64,000 nucleotides of DNA from CBDCWO01 sp965223405 (GTDB lineage Bacteria; Bacteroidota; Bacteroidia; Chitinophagales; Saprospiraceae): the NCBI GenBank assembly GCA_965223405.1, contig CBDCWO010000006.1:1674001-1738000 (forward strand). The letters are read 5' to 3'. The notes under the pieces were generated by a model. It had not been told where the DNA came from, ran no database searches, and saw only the letters and a program-made list of their open reading frames with translations. The translations under genes were made by a program, and so were the position numbers. Position 1 is the stretch's first letter. Every line of letters begins with the position of its first letter. This document shows, piece by piece, positions 26,542 through 35,691 of the stretch.

Positions 26542-27765
26542 TTATCCAATAACCGGATCATTTATCTCTCCTAGAAACAGAATCACATTAAGCTCTTTGT
26601 GATAAATAATTACTACAAATGGGTGGTCAAAGTTAATAATCGGAGGTAGCGAATCCGCACTAATTGTTACCGACGTTACCGCAGCCCCTTCCACTCCTTT
26701 TTCATCAATTTCCAAAAAGGTTCGGTGGTCAACGTTGCTAATATATAAATTGCCTTGAGGAGAGATTCCCAAATTGGAAAAATCCGATCGTGATTTGTCA
26801 AAAGCAACCTCCATGCCCTGCGCCTTCAACGCATCATTAAGTTTTACTTTATACTCGACTTTAAATTTGGGTACATGCAGATGTACTCTTCCCTTGGTTA
26901 GTTTGTTTTGCAAAAGGTTGTTCACCTCCAGGTGATCTATTGTCAAAAGAAACTCATCAATCTTCATGTTGGATCGAGGAGAAAGGAATACTGTCGCTAA
27001 TTGAGAGTCTACCAATGGTAATTCTATGGCTTGTATTGTCTGATCCTGAAAAAAAGGAAATTGATTATCCTGAAACATAAAAGGAACATTAACCTCAGAA
27101 TTATCAGGTCGCTGAAAAGTCTTCGTTTGAGTTGCCTCTACTGAAAAAGGTAAATCCCAGTCCGCTTTCAAAAACAAAGCATTGAGCAAAAACATTACAT
27201 CTCTATCTTCAATTTTATCAATAATCTTTTTAATTCTATCCTGGGTACTCATTTTAACCCATTGATTGATTTTTTCCAATGACATCGGTTGGCCAAAATC
27301 CAAATTTTCCAATTGACTATCAAAATATATTTTCAACTGATCTAAATAGGAATCATGGGGTATAACCCTGTTTTCATCCCAAAACACTGAATTTAATATC
27401 CCTACTTCTCCCTTTGAAGTTTTGAGATCATTAAGACTTGTATATAATTTCTGGTAAGTCGTTTGTAAATCCGGAAGGGTAATATTGGCAACGTACATGG
27501 CCTCTGCCAGGTCCTCTTTAGTTTCACTAGCTGATCCGCTATAAGCCATATACATAGCTGAAGCAATACTAGTCGGCGAAATGATTACATTTTTAAGCTC
27601 AGTCTCCTCCTTGGTCACATTTCGATATAAATCCCACCCCATCTGATTGATTCCATTGACCACTTCCTCCATTTTGATTATACCTGCGGCTGGATCAGGA
27701 TCAGAAAGATCTTGCTTGCTACAGGCAACACCAAGGAAAATCAAACATAACATTAAGTGCTTCAT
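26542..27765 (-). CDS. Serpin-family protease inhibitor, predicted P1 = Asp371
   Basis: 407 residues. The start (MKHLMLCLIFLGVACSKQ) is a probable lipoprotein signal. The serpin fold is complete: NVIISPTSIASAMYMAYSGS, LNALFLKADWDLPF, and HDHPF-type NFDHPFVVIIYH near the end. The reactive-centre loop has a hinge (EKGVEGAAVTSVT) with small residues, as in inhibitory serpins. Aligning its SLPP to the SIPP of alpha-1-antitrypsin places P1 at Asp371 and P1' at Ser372. An Asp P1 is known from CrmA, which inhibits caspase-1 and granzyme B. The target protease here is unknown. Confidence 0.9.
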   Translation of the reverse strand: MKHLMLCLIFLGVACSKQDLSDPDPAAGIIKMEEVVNGINQMGWDLYRNVTKEETELKNVIISPTSIASAMYMAYSGSASETKEDLAEAMYVANITLPDLQTTYQKLYTSLNDLKTSKGEVGILNSVFWDENRVIPHDSYLDQLKIYFDSQLENLDFGQPMSLEKINQWVKMSTQDRIKKIIDKIEDRDVMFLLNALFLKADWDLPFSVEATQTKTFQRPDNSEVNVPFMFQDNQFPFFQDQTIQAIELPLVDSQLATVFLSPRSNMKIDEFLLTIDHLEVNNLLQNKLTKGRVHLHVPKFKVEYKVKLNDALKAQGMEVAFDKSRSDFSNLGISPQGNLYISNVDHRTFLEIDEKGVEGAAVTSVTISADSLPPIINFDHPFVVIIYHKELNVILFLGEINDPVIG

Positions 27766-27854
27766 TAAAATAAATTTTACTTATATAACGTAAATTCAAC
27801 TGGGTTAGGTTGGGTAACTATAAAAGAATGATCGCTTTATTATTAGAATATTTC

Positions 27855-27862
27855 TAGTTTTG
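27855..27862 (+). promoter_or_regulatory. -7 promoter element of the SSS symporter-murQ pair
   Basis: TAGTTTTG matches TAnnTTTG, 31 bp before the ATG at 27893. It also supports 27893 rather than the in-frame TTG at 27860 as the start. Confidence 0.5.
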
Positions 27863-27892
27863 TCATTTCTTCAAATAATTACCTTAAAGTAT

Positions 27893-29362
27893 ATGAAAGG
27901 ATTAGATCCCGGCTTAATAATCGCATGCATATTGGCATACTTTGGTATCTTAATTTTCATTTCCTATTTCACCGGAAAGGATTCGGGAAACAAAAATTTC
28001 TTCTTAGCCAACCGCAAATCACCGTGGTATCTCGTGGCCTTTGGAATGATCGGCGCTTCGCTTTCAGGGGTTACATTCATTTCGGTTCCAGGAACAGTGG
28101 GAGCTGGTGGCCTGAATCAGGCCTATTCGTATATGCAAGTAGTGTTGGGTTATGTACTGGGATATTTTGTAATTGCCAATGTTCTACTCCCCATTTATTA
28201 TCGAATGAATCTTACTTCGATTTATGGATATCTTGAAAACAGGTTTGGTTTTTTTGCCTATAAAACAGGAGCGGGTTACTTCTTGCTTTCCAGAATAATT
28301 GGAGCTTCATTTAGGCTTTTCCTAGTAGCTATTGTACTCCATCAATTTGTGTTGGCTCCTTATGGCATAGGCTTTGGAATGACAGTGGCAATTACCATTC
28401 TATTAATTTGGATCTATACATTCCGGGGTGGAATCAAGACTATCGTTTGGACTGATACCCTGCAGACTACCTTTTTATTAGTAGCTGTCGTTTGGACCAT
28501 TATAGCCATTAAGAGTGCATTGGATACTTCAGATAGCTTGTTTAAGATAATTAAAAATAGCGATTACAGTCAGATGTTCTTTTTCAAAGGAGGTTGGGCT
28601 GACCCCAATAACTTCTTTAAGCAGTTTTTTAGCGGAGCGCTAATTACAATAGTTATGACTGGATTAGACCAGGATATGATGCAAAAAAATCTGACATGCA
28701 AAACCCTGGGGGAATCAAAGAAAAACATGTATTCTCTAAGTATAGTACTTGTTTTTGTCAATTTACTATTCCTTACACTTGGAGCATTGTTATATATATA
28801 TGCAGCGCATCTGGGTATGGAGATTCCGGCAAAACCCGATCAGTTGTATCCCACGATTGCCCTGCAGCACTTACCCGCTTCATTAGGGTTGATTTTTGTG
28901 TTAGGCCTAATAGCTGCCGCTTATTCTAGCGCTGACTCCGCGCTGACAAGTCTAACCACATCTTTTTGTGTTGACTTTTTAAACTTTGAAAAACGGAATG
29001 ACGAGAAAAAGAAAAAGCAGACCCGGATACTTGTGCATATTGCATTTTCAATTATCTTGTTAATAGTCATCTTGATTTTCAATGCCCTTAGTAATGACTC
29101 AGTAATCAACGAATTGTTTAAGGCTGCAGGTTATACTTATGGGCCGATTCTCGGCTTATTTATATTTGGGATTGCTACTAGACGAAAGGTTAAGAATAAT
29201 TTAGTCGTATTAGTCTGTGTACTAGCGCCAATCCTATCTTATCTTTTAGAGTCCAACTCTCAGCAATTGTTCAATGGATTTACATTTGGATTTCTAATTT
29301 TGCCGCTGAATGGAATCATCACCCTATTAGGATTGTGGTTCATAAGTTATCAATCGAAGTAG
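27893..29362 (+). CDS. Sodium:solute symporter (SSS family), candidate MurNAc transporter
   Basis: 489 residues, about 13 membrane segments. The SSS features include GMIGASLSGVTFISVPG (sodium-site helix), FRGGIKTIVWTDTLQTTFLL and GLIAAAYSSADSALTSLTTSF, where the Ser and Asp contact Na2. The ATG at 27893 is chosen over the TTG at 27860, which overlaps the promoter. It lies 3 bp before murQ. In Tannerella forsythia an SSS-family protein next to murQ (MurT) imports N-acetylmuramic acid; by position this is a candidate counterpart, but the substrate is not shown by sequence. Confidence 0.85.
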   Translation: MKGLDPGLIIACILAYFGILIFISYFTGKDSGNKNFFLANRKSPWYLVAFGMIGASLSGVTFISVPGTVGAGGLNQAYSYMQVVLGYVLGYFVIANVLLPIYYRMNLTSIYGYLENRFGFFAYKTGAGYFLLSRIIGASFRLFLVAIVLHQFVLAPYGIGFGMTVAITILLIWIYTFRGGIKTIVWTDTLQTTFLLVAVVWTIIAIKSALDTSDSLFKIIKNSDYSQMFFFKGGWADPNNFFKQFFSGALITIVMTGLDQDMMQKNLTCKTLGESKKNMYSLSIVLVFVNLLFLTLGALLYIYAAHLGMEIPAKPDQLYPTIALQHLPASLGLIFVLGLIAAAYSSADSALTSLTTSFCVDFLNFEKRNDEKKKKQTRILVHIAFSIILLIVILIFNALSNDSVINELFKAAGYTYGPILGLFIFGIATRRKVKNNLVVLVCVLAPILSYLLESNSQQLFNGFTFGFLILPLNGIITLLGLWFISYQSK

Positions 29363-29365
29363 AAT

Positions 29366-30172
29366 ATGGAGAAAATCACCGAACAGGTTTCAACCTACAG
29401 GCATTTAGAAAAGATGTCGACGGCAGAGTTATTGACGAATATCAATAAGGAAGATCACAAAGTAGCTAAGGCCATAGAAAATATTATCGAGGATCTTATT
29501 CCGCTGGTGGATCATGTTGCGGAGAAAATGGATCAAGGGGGGCGATTGTTCTACATAGGAGCTGGAACCAGTGGTCGCCTGGGAGTGGTTGATGCCTCGG
29601 AGTGTCCTCCCACCTACGGTGTACCTTTTGACTGGGTTATTGGCATTATGTGCGGGGGAGATCAGGCCATACGAAAATCTGTTGAGCATGCAGAAGATGA
29701 TCCTACCCAAGCCTGGAAAGACTTACTAGCATGGGATATCAATGCATTAGATACGGTGATTGGAATTGCTGCCAGCGGAACAACACCATATGTAGTTCAT
29801 GGATTGAAAGACTGCCGTGAAAATGGAATTACGACCGGATGTATTACAAATAATCCAGGATCTCCTATCACTGATCATGCCGACTTTCCTATCGTAGTAG
29901 TGGTTGGTCCAGAATTCGTTACAGGCAGCACCCGCATGAAGTCAGGGACATCCCAGAAGCTTGTCCTCAACATGATATCCACTTCAGTAATGATAAAATT
30001 AGGCAGGGTTCGAGATAACAAGATGGTGGACATGCAATTATCAAACAACAAACTTATTGACAGAGGAACTCGCATGATCATGGAACATTTGGGCTTGTCA
30101 TATCATGAGGCTCAGCAATTACTCACGGAGAAAGGAAGTGTGCGTGAAGCATTGCGGAATAAGCTGCACTAA
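29366..30172 (+). CDS. murQ: N-acetylmuramic acid 6-phosphate etherase
   Basis: 268 residues. It splits the lactyl ether of MurNAc 6-phosphate to give GlcNAc 6-phosphate and D-lactate, recycling cell-wall sugar. The SIS-domain signature GAGTSGRLGVVDASECPPTYG is complete, and FVTGSTRMKSGTSQKLVLNMISTS is the second family motif. The length is somewhat shorter than the E. coli enzyme, as is usual in Bacteroidota. It sits 3 bp after the symporter. Its stop overlaps the stop of the convergent TIGR02757 gene by 2 bases. A MurNAc kinase (MurK/AnmK) is not in the window. Confidence 0.95.
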   Translation: MEKITEQVSTYRHLEKMSTAELLTNINKEDHKVAKAIENIIEDLIPLVDHVAEKMDQGGRLFYIGAGTSGRLGVVDASECPPTYGVPFDWVIGIMCGGDQAIRKSVEHAEDDPTQAWKDLLAWDINALDTVIGIAASGTTPYVVHGLKDCRENGITTGCITNNPGSPITDHADFPIVVVVGPEFVTGSTRMKSGTSQKLVLNMISTSVMIKLGRVRDNKMVDMQLSNNKLIDRGTRMIMEHLGLSYHEAQQLLTEKGSVREALRNKLH

Positions 30173-30954
30173 TGTTTGCTTTCCAGGATTCCCATCCCAA
30201 ATAAAGCAAAGTCATATTTCACCGGATCTAGGGGATCAAACTTTTTCAAAACCTGTGTCAGTTCTAATACAGTGTTCCAATCAGTTTGTTTTCTCGTAAT
30301 TAAATTTAACTTTCGTGCCGCTCGCTCTACATGTATATCTAAAGGTATGAACAACTGAGATGGTTTAATCCTTTGCCAGATGCCAAAGTCAACTCCTGCT
30401 TTATTACTTCTTACCATCCACCTTAAAAACATATTAAGTCGTTTACAAGCTGATCTTTTTTGTGGGGTAGGAATATGTTTCGATGTCCGTGAGGGAGCAA
30501 AGGGTAATGAAAAAAATAATTGGTTAAAACGAGTTAAACACAACTTAGTTTTACCCTTATGATCTTGGATAAAAGCATCTTCCAGGCTTTGAAAGTCACG
30601 ATAATATTGTTGTAAAAATGTCAGAAAGTACAGCGTATCGGTAGGTTGAAAGGTGCGATGTTTAAAACCTAAGAATTTCTGACGGTCTTTTTCCGAATGA
30701 TTTAAGATGAAATCATAAGGGGAGTTATCCATCAGAGAAAACAATTCCGTAGCCTTATTGATAATAGTTTTTCTTAAGCCCCACGACAAGATAGCAGTCC
30801 AAAAACCAGCTATTTCAATGTCCTGCTTTTTAGAATATCGATGTGGGATACATATAGGATCTGTGTGGATAAATTCGGGTTTTTGATATCGCTCAACCAG
30901 TGAATCAAGGAAAGATTTGAGCCTTTCTAAGGATTGGTCCTCAGACCTAACCAT
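30169..30954 (-). CDS. TIGR02757-family protein, function unknown
   Basis: 261 residues, no signal peptide or membrane segments. It matches a conserved Bacteroidota family: FIHTDPICIPHRYSKKQDIEIAGF at the start, then FLRWMVRSNKAGVDFGIWQ and LFIPLDIHVERAARKLNLI. Helical throughout. Some related sequences resemble DNA glycosylase-like helix-hairpin-helix proteins, but that is a weak inference. It overlaps the infB stop by 8 bases and is translated in the same direction, so it is the last gene of the rimP operon here. Confidence 0.8.
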   Translation of the reverse strand: MVRSEDQSLERLKSFLDSLVERYQKPEFIHTDPICIPHRYSKKQDIEIAGFWTAILSWGLRKTIINKATELFSLMDNSPYDFILNHSEKDRQKFLGFKHRTFQPTDTLYFLTFLQQYYRDFQSLEDAFIQDHKGKTKLCLTRFNQLFFSLPFAPSRTSKHIPTPQKRSACKRLNMFLRWMVRSNKAGVDFGIWQRIKPSQLFIPLDIHVERAARKLNLITRKQTDWNTVLELTQVLKKFDPLDPVKYDFALFGMGILESKH

Positions 30955-33676
30955 ACATTTGTTTTACATGTTCAATTTCATACACCTCAATCATATCGCC
31001 AACTTTGATATCATTAAAGTTTTTAATGGAAATTCCACATTCAGTTCCAGCCTTAACCTCTTTTACGTCTTCTTTAAATCTCTTAAGGGAACTGATTTCA
31101 CCATTGACACCGGCTTTGGTTGGATACACAACAATACCTTCTCTGACCAATCTAATGTTTGCATTGCGGTTAACTTTACCCTCCAGTACAAAACAACCGG
31201 CAATCGTTCCAACTTTACTGATTTTGTAAGTTTGTCTAACTTCTACCTGACCCAGAATTTTTTCTTCTTCTGTAGGCTCTAATAGTCCTTCAATAGCGAG
31301 TTTGATTTCTTCGATGGCTTCGTATATAATAGAATACGTTTTAATTTCTACACCCTCTTGTTCAGCAAGTCTTCTGGCACCAATTGACGGTCTTACCTGA
31401 AATCCTATAATGATCGCGTCGGATGCCGATGCCAACAATACATCGGATTCAATGATCTGGCCGACAGCTTTATGGATAACATTTACTTGTACAGTTTCTA
31501 TTGATAATTTAATCAAGGCATCCGACAGTGCTTCGATAGAACCATCTACATCTCCTTTAACGATAAGGTTCAATTCTTTGAAAGTACCAAGAGCAAGTCT
31601 TCTTCCAATTTCATCCAGGCTGATTCTCTTACTCGCTCGGGTGGTTTGTTCCCGTAAAATCTGTGCTCGCTTGGAGGCCAATTGTTTTGCCTCCTGCTCG
31701 GAGTCCATGATTTTGAATTTTTCACCGGCCTGTGGTGCTCCACTTAAACCCAGGATAAGAACCGCAGTAGATGGTCCAGCTTTTTTAATTCGTTTACCCC
31801 GTTCATTGAACATCGCTTTCACTCTACCCGCATGTTCACCTGCTACCATAAAATCTCCTATTTTAAGAGTACCATTCTGCACTAGTAGTTTGGTTACATA
31901 TCCACGTCCTTTGTCTAAAGAAGCTTCGATTACCGTTCCCACCGAATTGCGGTCTGGATTCGCTTTAAGTTCCAGAATTTCAGCTTCTAACAAGATTTTT
32001 TCAAGTAATAGATCAATATTTTGTCCTGATTTTGCAGATATATCCTGAGATTGATAAGAACCTCCCCACTCCTCGATCAGGAGATTCATACTTGCTAATT
32101 CCTGTTTGATTCTTTCCGGATTGGCACCTGGTTTATCAATTTTGTTAATAGCAAAGATAATAGGTACACCGGCGGCCTGAGCATGGCTAATGGCTTCTTT
32201 TGTTTGAGGCATTACATTGTCGTCAGCAGCGATGATGATCACTGCTATATCAGTTACTTTTGCTCCTCTAGCCCGCATCGCTGTAAAAGCCTCATGACCT
32301 GGTGTATCCAGGAAAGTAATTTTCTTTTTGTCCTCTCCAACGTTTACTTCATAAGCACCGATATGTTGTGTAATCCCGCCTGCTTCTCCGGAAACCACAT
32401 TAGCAGAACGAATATGGTCCAGTAATGAAGTCTTTCCATGATCGACATGTCCCATAACCGTCACAATAGGAGCCCTTGGTTCCAGATCTTCTGGTAAATC
32501 TTCAATCTCTTCTTCTTCAATATCCTGCTCTTCCAGACTAATAAATTCAACTTCATGATTGAATTCATCGGCTATTAATTCAATTAATTCGGCATCCAAT
32601 CTTTGATTGATAGAAACAATCACTCCCAGGTTCATGCAGGTGGTAATTACATCTGTGACACTTACATTCATCATTCCAGCTAGTTCGGAAACGGAAATAA
32701 ACTCCGTAACCTGTAGCTTATCAGTCGTACCTAACATTTCCATTGCCTCCTGCTTCTCCACTTTTCGCTCGCGACTTTCCCTGCGTAATTTTTGTCTGCG
32801 ACTTTTACCGCTAACCTTCATTTTTGCCATGGTTGAGCGCACTTTCTCCTCGATCTCTTTAGAAGATGGACGCTTGGCATCACGATCTTTTTTTCTTCGA
32901 TTTTGTCCTCTTGAAGCTGAATCACTATCAAATTGCTCTGTAGTAACCTTTTTACGTTTTCTTCTCCGTTTTCGTCGTTCGTTTACCTTCTCGGGTTCAC
33001 TGGTTGGAGTTTTTTCTTTGTCTGATTTTCGAACTGGTTTCTGACTTTCCGGCTTTTCTTTGGCAGGTTTCTTCTTTTTGGGCTTTTTAAACTTATCCGT
33101 ATCAATTTTTCCCAAGATCTTTAACCCCTTTAACTGAGGAGCTTCATGCTTAAGCATTTCAATTTCATCGGGTTCTTCATCTGTGACCTGAGTGGGTGTT
33201 TCACTTTCAGTTTCTTCGACAGGTTCTTTTGACTCGGGGGCTTCTTCGGAAGGCTTTTTACTTTCTTCCAAATCAATCTTTCCCACTACCTTAATTTTGG
33301 GTTTTTGATCTTCATCAAGCTTGGCCTCAATTATTGTTTCTTCAGTTTCTTCTTCAACTTCAGTAGCCGGTGTTTTCTCTTCTACTTCTTGCTTTGCCGG
33401 TTTGCCAAATAATGAAGAGACATTTTCCTGCGTTTTGGTCTTAGGTATTGTTTTGACCTCTTCGGTGGTCGTCCGGTGCCCAATAATTAATTTTTCTGCT
33501 TGTTCTTTGATAGCAATAGAACCTTTGAACTCCGCAAGAAGAATATCATACATTTCGTCAGTAATCTTGGTTGTAGGTTTATTTTCTACATCATAACCAT
33601 TATTTTGTAAATGCTCAATGATGGTAGTTGTCCCTACATTAAGTTCTTTCGCTACTTTTACTAATCTTTTTAACAT
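30947..33676 (-). CDS. infB: Translation initiation factor IF-2
   Basis: 909 residues from the ATG at 33676 (MLKRLVKVAKELN is the normal IF-2 N-terminus; the frame extends to 33739). An IF2-N domain is followed by a low-complexity, Lys/Glu/Pro-rich linker (residues about 70-320), a second IF2-N (LAGMMNVSVTDVITTCMNLG) and the GTPase domain: G1 GHVDHGKTSLLDHI, G3 DTPGHEAF, G4 NKID. Domains II-IV complete it (residues 580-905). It brings fMet-tRNA to the 30S subunit. It is downstream of nusA with a 118 bp gap that holds a -7 element. Confidence 0.97.
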   Translation of the reverse strand: MLKRLVKVAKELNVGTTTIIEHLQNNGYDVENKPTTKITDEMYDILLAEFKGSIAIKEQAEKLIIGHRTTTEEVKTIPKTKTQENVSSLFGKPAKQEVEEKTPATEVEEETEETIIEAKLDEDQKPKIKVVGKIDLEESKKPSEEAPESKEPVEETESETPTQVTDEEPDEIEMLKHEAPQLKGLKILGKIDTDKFKKPKKKKPAKEKPESQKPVRKSDKEKTPTSEPEKVNERRKRRRKRKKVTTEQFDSDSASRGQNRRKKDRDAKRPSSKEIEEKVRSTMAKMKVSGKSRRQKLRRESRERKVEKQEAMEMLGTTDKLQVTEFISVSELAGMMNVSVTDVITTCMNLGVIVSINQRLDAELIELIADEFNHEVEFISLEEQDIEEEEIEDLPEDLEPRAPIVTVMGHVDHGKTSLLDHIRSANVVSGEAGGITQHIGAYEVNVGEDKKKITFLDTPGHEAFTAMRARGAKVTDIAVIIIAADDNVMPQTKEAISHAQAAGVPIIFAINKIDKPGANPERIKQELASMNLLIEEWGGSYQSQDISAKSGQNIDLLLEKILLEAEILELKANPDRNSVGTVIEASLDKGRGYVTKLLVQNGTLKIGDFMVAGEHAGRVKAMFNERGKRIKKAGPSTAVLILGLSGAPQAGEKFKIMDSEQEAKQLASKRAQILREQTTRASKRISLDEIGRRLALGTFKELNLIVKGDVDGSIEALSDALIKLSIETVQVNVIHKAVGQIIESDVLLASASDAIIIGFQVRPSIGARRLAEQEGVEIKTYSIIYEAIEEIKLAIEGLLEPTEEEKILGQVEVRQTYKISKVGTIAGCFVLEGKVNRNANIRLVREGIVVYPTKAGVNGEISSLKRFKEDVKEVKAGTECGISIKNFNDIKVGDMIEVYEIEHVKQMYG

Positions 33677-33703
33677 ACAAGCTTCTAAGTAATAATATTT
33701 GTG

Positions 33704-33711
33704 CAAAATTA
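33704..33711 (-). promoter_or_regulatory. Possible internal -7 element before infB
   Basis: The minus strand reads TAATTTTG (TAnnTTTG type), 28 bp upstream of the infB ATG. No -33 TTG at the correct spacing. Confidence 0.35.
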
Positions 33712-33794
33712 GGCAATTTATTGTACTTGCCTTTAACATGGTAACTATTCAAAAAATTTAGACTCCATACGATACTTTTCTGATAATTTACTAA

Positions 33795-35045
33795 CTAAAC
33801 CTTTTCGTTCTCCCCCTCGAATTCTGAAGCTAATATTTTAAGAATTTCGTCAATAGTTTCCTCTTCTAAATCAGTTCTTCTAACCAATTCCTCTTTACTT
33901 AAATTCAGAACACTTCGCGCGGTATCGCAGCCAATATTTTTTAATTCATCAATTATCCATTCTTCGATTTCATCAGTAAATTCGTCTAAATCTACATCAT
34001 CCAACTCATAGGCATCCTGCTCACGGTACACATCAATTTCAAATTCGGAAAGTCTGCTCGCCAATTTAATATTGGTCCCACCTTTACCTATGGCCATTGA
34101 CACCTGGTCTGGTTTTAGGTACACAGAAGCTCTCTTGTTTTCAAAATCCAAATCTATATTGGAAACTTTTGCTGGAGTTAAAGCTCTTTGAATGAACAAA
34201 GAAGTATTGTTGGTAAAATTGACAATATCGATGTTTTCATTCCTCAGTTCACGTACGATACCATGAATTCGCGATCCCTTCATCCCCACACAAGCACCAA
34301 CCGGATCAATACGATCGTCATAAGATTCCACGGCCACTTTAGCCCGCTCTCCAGGTAATCGTACTATTTTGCGAATAGTAATCAGACCATCTTCAATTTC
34401 CGGAACTTCTTGTTCCAATAGTTTTTCCAGAAAGGTATTATCCGTTCTTGAAATGACGATTACCGGATTATTATTCCTCATATCCACTCGTTTGATTACG
34501 CCTCTTACCATATCTCCCTTTCTAAAGAAGTCTCCACGTATCATTTCACTTTTTGGCAACACAAGTTCATTGCCGGTAGCGTCATCTATAATTAGAATTT
34601 CTTTTTTTAGGATCTGATGTACTTCACCAGTAAGAATGTCACCAACCCGATCCACATAGCGTTTGAATACTTCATCTTTCTCCAATTCCATGATCCGCGA
34701 AATCAGGGTCTGCCGAGCAGCCATGATTGCTCGACGTCCAAAATCTTCCATCTCCAATTGTTCATAACATTCTTCTCCCACTTCATAATCCTCGTCAATT
34801 GAAGTTGCTTCTGAAATGGAAATCTGAGTTCTTTCGTCCGTTACTTCACCATCCGGTACAATTTCTCTAACTCTCCACAACTCCAGATCACCTTTTTGAG
34901 TATTTACAATGACGTCAAAATTGTCGTCACTACCGTATTTCTTTTTGATTAAAGTGCGAAAAACATCTTCCAATACCCTTACCATTGTAGGGCGATCTAT
35001 ATTTTTTCCGGCTTTAAACTCTGAAAATGATTCTACCAGCTTCAT
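33795..35045 (-). CDS. nusA: Transcription termination/antitermination factor NusA
   Basis: 416 residues. The N-terminal RNA polymerase-binding domain covers residues 1-125 (LVESFSEFKAGKNIDRPTMV). An S1 domain follows (GDILTGEVHQILKKEILI), then KH1 (residues about 225-285, PGERAKVAVESYDDRIDPVGACVG with GxRIHGIV) and KH2 (AIGKGGTNIKLASRL). A short helical tail ends the chain at about the length usual in Bacteroidota. It pauses, terminates or antiterminates RNA polymerase. It starts 2 bp after rimP stops. Confidence 0.97.
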   Translation of the reverse strand: MKLVESFSEFKAGKNIDRPTMVRVLEDVFRTLIKKKYGSDDNFDVIVNTQKGDLELWRVREIVPDGEVTDERTQISISEATSIDEDYEVGEECYEQLEMEDFGRRAIMAARQTLISRIMELEKDEVFKRYVDRVGDILTGEVHQILKKEILIIDDATGNELVLPKSEMIRGDFFRKGDMVRGVIKRVDMRNNNPVIVISRTDNTFLEKLLEQEVPEIEDGLITIRKIVRLPGERAKVAVESYDDRIDPVGACVGMKGSRIHGIVRELRNENIDIVNFTNNTSLFIQRALTPAKVSNIDLDFENKRASVYLKPDQVSMAIGKGGTNIKLASRLSEFEIDVYREQDAYELDDVDLDEFTDEIEEWIIDELKNIGCDTARSVLNLSKEELVRRTDLEEETIDEILKILASEFEGENEKV

Positions 35046-35047
35046 GG

Positions 35048-35503
35048 TTATTTAAAACTTATATTAACAATACTTTTTTTAATTTGCTCAAATGATATTT
35101 GTATCTGATTCAAGTGGCGATTATTTTTCACTTCTATTGTAACACTTCCCTCTTTTACCGCTACTAATTTCCCTTCCGTAAGGTGATCACCATGCCAAAT
35201 CGTCAATTTTCTACCAATGTGCTTTGGGTATTGCCTTAATAATTGTAATGGCCTTTCCACTCCTCCGGAGGAAATTTCCAAAATATAATTATTCGGAAAT
35301 TCGGGATCTATATCTAGATAAGTTTCTACTGCTCTGCTCAGTTTCTGACACTTCAAAAAATTCACACCACTATCAGAATCAAAGAAAACTTGGAATTTTT
35401 TCGGTTTTATTTCCTTTATCTCCAACAAAAAGCAATCATTGAAATTTGCATCATCGGCAAAAACTTGTTGGACGATATGTTCTACTTTCCTTTCATTTGT
35501 CAT
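35048..35503 (-). CDS. rimP: Ribosome maturation factor RimP
   Basis: 151 residues from the ATG at 35503 (MTNERKVEHIVQQVF); the frame runs to 35560 but the upstream part is the leader hairpin. The RimP N-domain shows FQVFFDSDSGVNFLKCQKLSRAVETYLDID and ISSGGVERPLQLLRQYPKHIGR; the C-terminal SH3-like domain follows. RimP helps assemble the 30S head. It heads rimP-nusA-infB-TIGR02757. Confidence 0.92.
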   Translation of the reverse strand: MTNERKVEHIVQQVFADDANFNDCFLLEIKEIKPKKFQVFFDSDSGVNFLKCQKLSRAVETYLDIDPEFPNNYILEISSGGVERPLQLLRQYPKHIGRKLTIWHGDHLTEGKLVAVKEGSVTIEVKNNRHLNQIQISFEQIKKSIVNISFK

Positions 35504-35509
35504 AGACTC

Positions 35510-35537
35510 AAAAAAATAAGGGAACGGAACCGTTCCC
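35510..35537 (-). terminator. Leader terminator / possible attenuator of rimP-nusA-infB
   Basis: On the minus strand GGGAACGG-TT-CCGTTCCC (35520-35537) is followed by TTATTTTTTT, ending 7 nt before the rimP ATG. It lies about 14 nt after the predicted transcription start. The structure is that of an intrinsic terminator placed in the operon's leader. Confidence 0.65.
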
Positions 35538-35557
35538 TCAACTCTCAAAATCTGCCG

Positions 35558-35588
35558 CAAAGATATAATATAAATCGCATAAAACCAA
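35558..35588 (-). promoter_or_regulatory. Promoter of the rimP-nusA-infB operon
   Basis: On the minus strand TTG (35586-35588), 20 bp, then TATCTTTG (35558-35565): a full Bacteroidota promoter, giving a leader of about 48 nt before the rimP ATG. Confidence 0.75.
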
Positions 35589-35657
35589 TATTTTTATTTG
35601 ATATTCACTTGAATAGTGCTGCTATTTTCATGGAGACAGAATAAAATCAGAAAGGGT

Positions 35658-35665
35658 TATCTTTG
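35658..35665 (+). promoter_or_regulatory. -7 promoter element of mqnC
   Basis: TATCTTTG matches TAnnTTTG and lies 27 bp before the TTG start at 35692. No clear -33 box. Confidence 0.5.
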
Positions 35666-35691
35666 TCGAATTATTATAAATTTGAAATAAT

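Noticed and set aside
31410..33044. Plus-strand open frames opposite infB
   Set aside because: Antisense shadows of infB; low-complexity Ser/Phe-rich sequence mirrors the Lys/Glu linker.
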